Below are positions 4,509 through 9,277 of a stretch of DNA of 9,277 nt, piece by piece. The DNA is from Bacteroidota bacterium (GTDB taxonomy: Bacteria > Bacteroidota > Bacteroidia > Flavobacteriales > Flavobacteriaceae). The notes beneath the pieces were generated by a model. The model had not been told where the DNA came from and searched no databases. It saw nothing but the letters and a program-made list of their open reading frames with translations. The stretch is from NCBI GenBank assembly GCA_947483095.1, contig CANKLD010000044.1, positions 1 to 9,277 of the forward strand, written 5' to 3'. The first letter of the stretch is position 1, and each line of letters begins with the position of its first letter. The position numbers were made by a program, and so were the translations under genes.

Positions 4509-7500
4509 TTAATTTCCGTTCGCCAATCTTCTATCTCGCAACCAATACTTAGTTCGTTTAACCAAGTAGAACATCACCGGAACCATCACTAAAGTCAATA
4601 CCGTAGCGTAAGTCAGTCCGAAGATAATAGTCCATGCCAACGGGCTCCAAAAAACCACATTATCTCCTCCTACATATACATGCGGATTTAAATTGGTTAC
4701 CAATGAGAAGAAGTCAAAATTCAAACCGATCGCCAATGGAATTAATCCTAAAATGGCCGTTAATGCGGTTAACAATACCGGACGCAAACGCGATTTACCC
4801 GATTGGATAATAACGTGTTTTATTTCGGCAATGGTTAAATCGTCGTGTGAAGCTTGCTTGTTTTCGATTACTTTTTCATCTAATAAAAGCACGAAGAAAT
4901 CCATTAATACAATTCCGTTTTTCACTACAATTCCAGAAAGCGCAATGATTCCCATCATCGTCATCAAGATTACAAAATCCATTCCTGCGAACACGTAACC
5001 GTAGAAAACCCCGCTGAAACTTAATAAAACGGTGAACATAATGATGGCAGTTTTCGACAAGGAATTAAATTGCAACACGATAATTATGGTGATGCTCGCC
5101 AACGCTAAAAGTAAAGCGCCAAACAAGAAACTAGAATCTTTTTTCTGTTGTTCTTGTTCACCAGAAAAGGAATACGTGATGTCGCCTGACATTTTGTAAT
5201 TGGCTGCTTTGAGTTGTGCTTCGATTTGTTTGGTAATTCCGTCGCCATTTGCACCAGTTAAAACATTGGAATAAATAGTCATTATCCGTTTTGAATTCTT
5301 ACGTTTTATTTGGTTGAAAGTGAATTTTTTCTCTGTTGTTGCCAAGGCAGAAATTGGAACTTGGATAATTTGTCCGTTGTTTTGATTACGGAAAGTTACT
5401 GGCTGATTGAACAATACACTTTCGTTTTTACGTTGGTCTTCCTGCAAACGCATCACAATATTGTAATCGTCTTTTCCTTCTTTATAGGTTGAAATTTCTT
5501 GTCCGTAAATTGCTCTACGCATCGTAAATCCAAGCTGTCCGGTTGTAGCTCCCAAACTTCCAATGTTCACGCGATCTACATTTACCTCCAATTCAGGACT
5601 TTCTTTGTTGACATCGATATTTAATTTTTCGATCCCTTCAATGTTTTTTGAATTGATGAAAGTGATTACTTTATTGGCTTCTACCAACATTTCATCGTAG
5701 TTAGTTCCCGATAATTGCAAACTAATTGGATAACCTGAAGGCGGTCCGTTAGAATCTTTCTCCACGATAATTTTTGCACCAGCAATTGCTTTTACTTTAG
5801 CACGAATTTCTTCTAAAATGTCGCTTGTATTTACGTCTTTTCTGAATTTATATTCTGTAAAATTCACCGTTACTTTTCCTTTGTAAGGCGTTTCCGATTG
5901 GTTGCCAGAATCTACATTTGGGTTTCCAGCGCCTTTCCCCACTTGTGAAACAATACTTTCTGCCAAAAAGTTTTTATCGTTTTCTACATATTTTCCTAAA
6001 ATAGCAATCACTTGTTTTTCAACAAATAAATTGGCTTTATTGGTTTTTTCAATTTCTGTTCCTTGTGGATATTCGATGTAAACTATCGCTTGATTTGGTA
6101 TGTTCTTTGGAAAAAACAATACGTTTCTCGGGAATATTCCCAGTAAAACAAACGAGAAAAATAGTAAGGCAATAATTCCAACTAATGCAATTACCGCTCT
6201 TTTTCCTGATAGAATTTTACCAAGAAAAACCTGGTATTTTTTCTCTAAACTTGGGAAGAAACTGTGTTGGAAATCTTGTGTCCATCTGAAAATAAACAAA
6301 TGATACGCCCACATTAATACCAAAGAAATAATGATTAAATGTCCGATGGCTTTCATCCAAATAGTATTGGTAATATTCCCAGGAATTACGAATAACAATC
6401 CTGAAACGATGAAAATAATCGTGTATTTTTTCAATGCTTTTTTAGAGATATTTCGATCTTCAATATCCATAAAACCACCAGTCATAGCAGCATTAATCAC
6501 CATTGCTACGAATAGCGAAGCTCCTAGTACACAAGATAAAGTTATAGGAAAATAGACCATAAATTTACCCACTGTCCCTGGCCATAAAGCCAATGGAATA
6601 AAAGCCGCTAATGTGGTTGCCGTTGATGAAATAACGGGCCAAGCGATTTCGCCAATACCAATTTTTGACGCTTCAATTCGTCCTAAACCTTTTTTCATGT
6701 TGGCAAAAACGTTATCTACTACCACAATTCCGTCATCAACCAGTAACCCTAATCCCATTACTAATCCAAACAAAACCATCGTGTTTAAGGTGTATCCAAA
6801 AGCGGATAAAATGGCAAAGGCCATCAACATAGAAAGTGGAATTGCCGCACCAACAAACAAGGAATTTCGTAATCCCATGGTGAACATCAACACAATCATT
6901 ACCAGAATAATTCCGAAAATAATGTGGTTTGACAATTCGTTTACTTGGTGTTCGACTTTGTTGGATTGGTCGTTGGTCATTTTGATGCTCAAATCTTTTG
7001 GCAAGACTGTTTTTTGTGCTTTTGCCACAATTTCTTTGACTTGATCCAACGCCGAAATCATATTTTGCCCAGAACGTTTTTTTACGTTTAGCATCACCAC
7101 CTCTTGACCACTTTCGCGTGCGTAAGTTGTTTTTTCTTTTTCCTTAAAGCTGATAACCGCAATGTCTTTAAGGTAAACCGTTCCTCCGTAAGATTTAACT
7201 ACCACATTTTCAAGTTCTTTTGGGTTTTTGATTTCCCCTACAATTCGGATGTTATTTCGCGATCCCTGTGAAATTAAATTTCCTCCCGAAAGCGTCATGT
7301 TTTCATATTTCACCGCATTTTGAATGTCGTCAAAGCTCACTTTTGCCGCGTTCATTTTGAATACATCAATGGCAATTTCAACCTCTTTATCATCCACCCC
7401 TAAAATGTCTACTTTTTTTACCTCAGGGACATTTTCAATCTCGTCTTTTAAATATTCACCGTATTTTTTAAGTTGCTGGGTAGTATAATTACCTTTCAAA

Positions 7501-7967
7501 TTAATATTCAAAATAGGTACTTCTTCCGAAATATTAATATTAAAAATACTTGGCTCTACCTTACTTCCATTGTCAAGATTTGGCCAATCGGTATCGGCTT
7601 TCGCCAAATCAGCTTTGTCTTTGATTCTGATTTTAGCTTCTTCAATAGAAATTTTCTGTTCAAATTCAACCACTACAATTCCATAATCTTGAAACGAACT
7701 TGAGGTAACTTTGGTAACACCCGAAATATTTTTAAACTGATCTTCAAGTGGTTTTACAACCAATTTCTCCACGTCTTCAGAAGAGTTTCCAGGAAATACA
7801 GATGAAACGTAAATTTTGTTTTCCAATATTTCAGGGAAATTTTCACGAGGCATATTGATATAGGCCATCGTTCCCATTACGATAATAATAAAAGTTAGAA
7901 TGTAAACCGTAATTCGGTTATCTACAGCCCAACTTGAAATGCTAAATTCTTTTTTTTGATGACTCAT
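4509..7967 (-). CDS. RND-family efflux permease (AcrB-like, inner membrane)
   Basis: A 1152-residue RND transporter, somewhat longer than the usual 1030-1050. TM1 is at about 19-37, followed by the first porter domain (PRENFPE at 40-46; VSSVFPGNSSEDVE). TM2-TM6 span about 345-500, with the proton-relay pair Asp411-Asp412 in TM4 (GLGLLVDDGIVVVDN). TM7 is at about 590-612, then the second porter domain, and TM8-TM12 at about 945-1137, with the relay Lys1016 in TM10 (GIVVKNGIVLMDF). These residues indicate a proton-driven drug or amphiphile (HAE-like) exporter rather than the heavy-metal type; the substrate is unknown. Residues 514-560 contain two extra hydrophobic segments between TM6 and TM7, and the TM11-TM12 loop is enlarged (about 1082-1110, with VYVGGDNVVFWSPLAW). 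It follows the adaptor gene by 86 nt and should form a tripartite pump with it and an outer-membrane channel. ATG 7967 starts the normal cytoplasmic N-terminus; no Shine-Dalgarno is evident. Confidence 0.95.
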   Translation of the reverse strand: MSHQKKEFSISSWAVDNRITVYILTFIIIVMGTMAYINMPRENFPEILENKIYVSSVFPGNSSEDVEKLVVKPLEDQFKNISGVTKVTSSSFQDYGIVVVEFEQKISIEEAKIRIKDKADLAKADTDWPNLDNGSKVEPSIFNINISEEVPILNINLKGNYTTQQLKKYGEYLKDEIENVPEVKKVDILGVDDKEVEIAIDVFKMNAAKVSFDDIQNAVKYENMTLSGGNLISQGSRNNIRIVGEIKNPKELENVVVKSYGGTVYLKDIAVISFKEKEKTTYARESGQEVVMLNVKKRSGQNMISALDQVKEIVAKAQKTVLPKDLSIKMTNDQSNKVEHQVNELSNHIIFGIILVMIVLMFTMGLRNSLFVGAAIPLSMLMAFAILSAFGYTLNTMVLFGLVMGLGLLVDDGIVVVDNVFANMKKGLGRIEASKIGIGEIAWPVISSTATTLAAFIPLALWPGTVGKFMVYFPITLSCVLGASLFVAMVINAAMTGGFMDIEDRNISKKALKKYTIIFIVSGLLFVIPGNITNTIWMKAIGHLIIISLVLMWAYHLFIFRWTQDFQHSFFPSLEKKYQVFLGKILSGKRAVIALVGIIALLFFSFVLLGIFPRNVLFFPKNIPNQAIVYIEYPQGTEIEKTNKANLFVEKQVIAILGKYVENDKNFLAESIVSQVGKGAGNPNVDSGNQSETPYKGKVTVNFTEYKFRKDVNTSDILEEIRAKVKAIAGAKIIVEKDSNGPPSGYPISLQLSGTNYDEMLVEANKVITFINSKNIEGIEKLNIDVNKESPELEVNVDRVNIGSLGATTGQLGFTMRRAIYGQEISTYKEGKDDYNIVMRLQEDQRKNESVLFNQPVTFRNQNNGQIIQVPISALATTEKKFTFNQIKRKNSKRIMTIYSNVLTGANGDGITKQIEAQLKAANYKMSGDITYSFSGEQEQQKKDSSFLFGALLLALASITIIIVLQFNSLSKTAIIMFTVLLSFSGVFYGYVFAGMDFVILMTMMGIIALSGIVVKNGIVLMDFFVLLLDEKVIENKQASHDDLTIAEIKHVIIQSGKSRLRPVLLTALTAILGLIPLAIGLNFDFFSLVTNLNPHVYVGGDNVVFWSPLAWTIIFGLTYATVLTLVMVPVMFYLVKRTKYWLRDRRLANGN

Positions 7968-8031
7968 TATATAAGAGTTATTATAAATTTTAAATGATAA
8001 ATTTTGAATTCAATAGTTGATATTTTTGATT

Positions 8032-8053
8032 CCCCCTTCGGGGGTTAGGGGGC
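8032..8053. repeat. G/C-rich intergenic hairpin element between adaptor and permease genes
   Basis: On the + strand this reads C5-TTC-G5-TTA-G5-C, in strongly AT-rich surroundings, and it directly abuts the adaptor stop codon (8056-8054). The C5 tract pairs with the first G5; with CCCC/GGGG pairing the + strand loop is C(TTCG)G, a very stable RNA tetraloop. On the operon (minus) strand the order is C5-TAA-C5-GAA-G5, so the G5 can pair with either C5. No T run follows on either strand, so it is not an ordinary terminator. From memory, this text (CCCCCTTCGGGGG followed by TTAGGGGG) is a frequent intergenic sequence in Flavobacterium genomes. Confidence 0.6.
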
Positions 8054-9193
8054 TTAGAAATTTAGTTTCATTCCCTCCGAGACCGTATTTACTCCATCAC
8101 TTACAACTACGGCTTTTGGGCCTAATCCGCTTAAAATCTCAGTGAAATTATCAGATGTTTTCCCTACTTTTACCATAACCTTTTTGGCAATTCCAGTTTT
8201 GTCTTTAATCGAAGTTGCTTCAAATACAAATTGGTCGCCATTACCATCTACTTGAATCACATTGGAAGGAACCACAACTGCGTTCGCATTGGTGTAATCA
8301 ATAATTTTAAGTTTCGCCACTTGGTTTGGACGGAATAAATTAGCTGTATTTGGCACTGAAACTTCAATTCCAAAACTTCTATTATTCGGGTTGACGTTGT
8401 TTCCCACTTGACGAATTTTACCATTAAATGATTTTCCTAAAGAAGCCAAATAAACGCTTACTTCAGTTCCTACGTTTAATTTTCCAATATAACTTTCAGG
8501 AACCGTTGTTGAAACGAACATGTTGTTCAAATTTACAATTCTCATCAATCCTTGTCCAGGCCCAACTACTTGCCCTCTTTCAGCAATTAACTCGTCAATT
8601 ACACCACTAAATGGAGCAATAATTCTTGTTTTTGCCATTTGTGCTTTCATTTGAGAAACTGCTTTTTGTTGGCTAACCATATAGGTTTGGGCTTGTAAAT
8701 ATTGTATTTCAGAACCAATTTTTTGATCCCATAAACGCTTTTGTCTTTCGAAAGTTGTTTTTGCTAATGCCAATTGGTTTTCTAATTGCCCCAATTGCTG
8801 ACTTAATCCACCATCGTCAATAGTTCCTAAAACTTGACCTTTAGTCACTTTTTGTCCTGCAATTACATTTACAGTATTCAAAATTCCTGCAAATTGAGGG
8901 TAAATAATTAAGTTTTCTTTCGTGTTTACATTTCCTTGCACTTCTAAATAATGAGTGAAAACAGTGTCTTTTACCGTTTCAACAGTAACCAATGCTTCTT
9001 CCGATTTTTTATTATCCAAAAGGGCAATTGCATCGTCCAATTTTGTTAATTGCGTTTGCAATTCTGCTCTTTTTGCTTTTATAGATACCAGGTTTTTTGA
9101 AGTGATTAAAGAATCAATATTGGCGTTGTCTTCTTTCTTTCCACAAGAAAATAGTAGTGCGGAAATGGTTGCGATTAAAATTATTTTTTTCAT
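8054..9193 (-). CDS. RND periplasmic adaptor (membrane fusion protein), lipid-anchored
   Basis: A 379-residue HlyD/AcrA-type membrane fusion protein. Residues 1-16 form a lipoprotein signal with lipobox LFS and acceptor Cys17. Residues about 30-66 are Lys/Glu/Leu-rich and probably helical. The two lipoyl (barrel-sandwich) half motifs are at 103-126 (GILNTVNVIAGQKVTKGQVL) and about 189-221 (RIIAPFSGVIDELIAERGQ). The alpha-hairpin between them is at about 130-187. The beta-barrel lies at about 223-300 and the membrane-proximal domain at about 305-379 (VVVPSNVIQV to the end). It would link the RND permease encoded 86 nt downstream to an outer-membrane channel. The gene begins 19 nt after the stop of the upstream partial gene, indicating an operon. 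ATG 9193 gives a complete lipoprotein signal. Upstream sequence is A-rich without a clear Shine-Dalgarno. Substrate and regulation cannot be read from this window. Confidence 0.94.
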   Translation of the reverse strand: MKKIILIATISALLFSCGKKEDNANIDSLITSKNLVSIKAKRAELQTQLTKLDDAIALLDNKKSEEALVTVETVKDTVFTHYLEVQGNVNTKENLIIYPQFAGILNTVNVIAGQKVTKGQVLGTIDDGGLSQQLGQLENQLALAKTTFERQKRLWDQKIGSEIQYLQAQTYMVSQQKAVSQMKAQMAKTRIIAPFSGVIDELIAERGQVVGPGQGLMRIVNLNNMFVSTTVPESYIGKLNVGTEVSVYLASLGKSFNGKIRQVGNNVNPNNRSFGIEVSVPNTANLFRPNQVAKLKIIDYTNANAVVVPSNVIQVDGNGDQFVFEATSIKDKTGIAKKVMVKVGKTSDNFTEILSGLGPKAVVVSDGVNTVSEGMKLNF

Positions 9194-9212
9194 TTTTAAA
9201 GGTTTTTCTTGA

Positions 9213-9277
9213 TTATTTTTTATTAATTACTTTTTCTAAACTTGCTTTTTTATTGATAACATTGACCATCGATTGAA
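9213..9277 (-). CDS. C-terminal end of the upstream operon gene (possibly a TolC-like channel)
   Basis: On the minus strand one frame is open from the window edge to TAA at 9215-9213, giving 20 residues ending in NVINKKASLEKVINKK. The segment looks like an amphipathic helix. Its place 19 nt before the adaptor gene suggests a member of the same operon. In Bacteroidota RND operons this slot is usually a TolC-family outer-membrane channel or a TetR-type regulator. The SLEKVI end resembles the last helix of TolC-like proteins, but 20 residues cannot decide it. The other two minus frames close quickly. Confidence 0.5.
   Translation of the reverse strand, partial: QSMVNVINKKASLEKVINKK

Noticed and set aside
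6613..7044. Plus-strand open frame of 143 codons
   Set aside because: It is antisense to the RND gene, including its Asp411-Asp412 motif region, and has Ile/Thr/Asn-rich shadow composition.
8032..8053. Terminator separating adaptor and permease genes
   Set aside because: No T run follows the stem on the operon strand, and the two products are expected to be co-expressed.

Overview
The window looks like a Bacteroidota chromosome, most likely Flavobacterium or a close relative. The evidence is low apparent GC, genes without clear Shine-Dalgarno sites, two promoter candidates of the Bacteroidota type (TTTG, about 20 nt, TAnnTTTG), a Big_5-type lipoprotein of the kind common in this phylum, and intergenic repeat words familiar from Flavobacterium genomes. 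Genus assignment is inference; no database was searched.

Left part, + strand. The window opens with the Lys/Ala-rich tail of an unidentified protein (1-168), closed by a strong terminator (206-234). Positions about 242-686 are gene-free and hold a hierarchical repeat array: six cores about 76 bp apart, arranged as a 153-bp dimer (two copies differing at 2 positions, plus a diverged partial third), each core built from a roughly 10-bp word. The array runs to within 3 nt of the start codon of an omega-amidase-type nitrilase-family gene (690-1463). Next is a DUF4143-type P-loop ATPase (1568-2695) with a good promoter of its own (1521-1552).

Right part, - strand, convergent with the left. Reading leftward from the right edge: the last 20 codons of an upstream gene (perhaps a TolC-like channel, uncertain), a lipid-anchored periplasmic adaptor (9193-8054) and an RND inner-membrane permease of 1152 aa (7967-4509), ended by a terminator (4497-4467). 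These form a tripartite efflux operon. A G/C-rich intergenic hairpin (8032-8053) sits between adaptor and permease. After the terminator and a short repeat-like element (4390-4460) comes a separate 532-aa lipoprotein gene (4321-2723) that meets the ATPase gene tail to tail with 27 bp between stops.

The protein-coding genes belong to recognisable families, and I see no clear new multi-gene system. The most unusual item is the nested repeat array at 242-686. Next are the two smaller intergenic elements and an apparent extra transmembrane hairpin in the RND permease.
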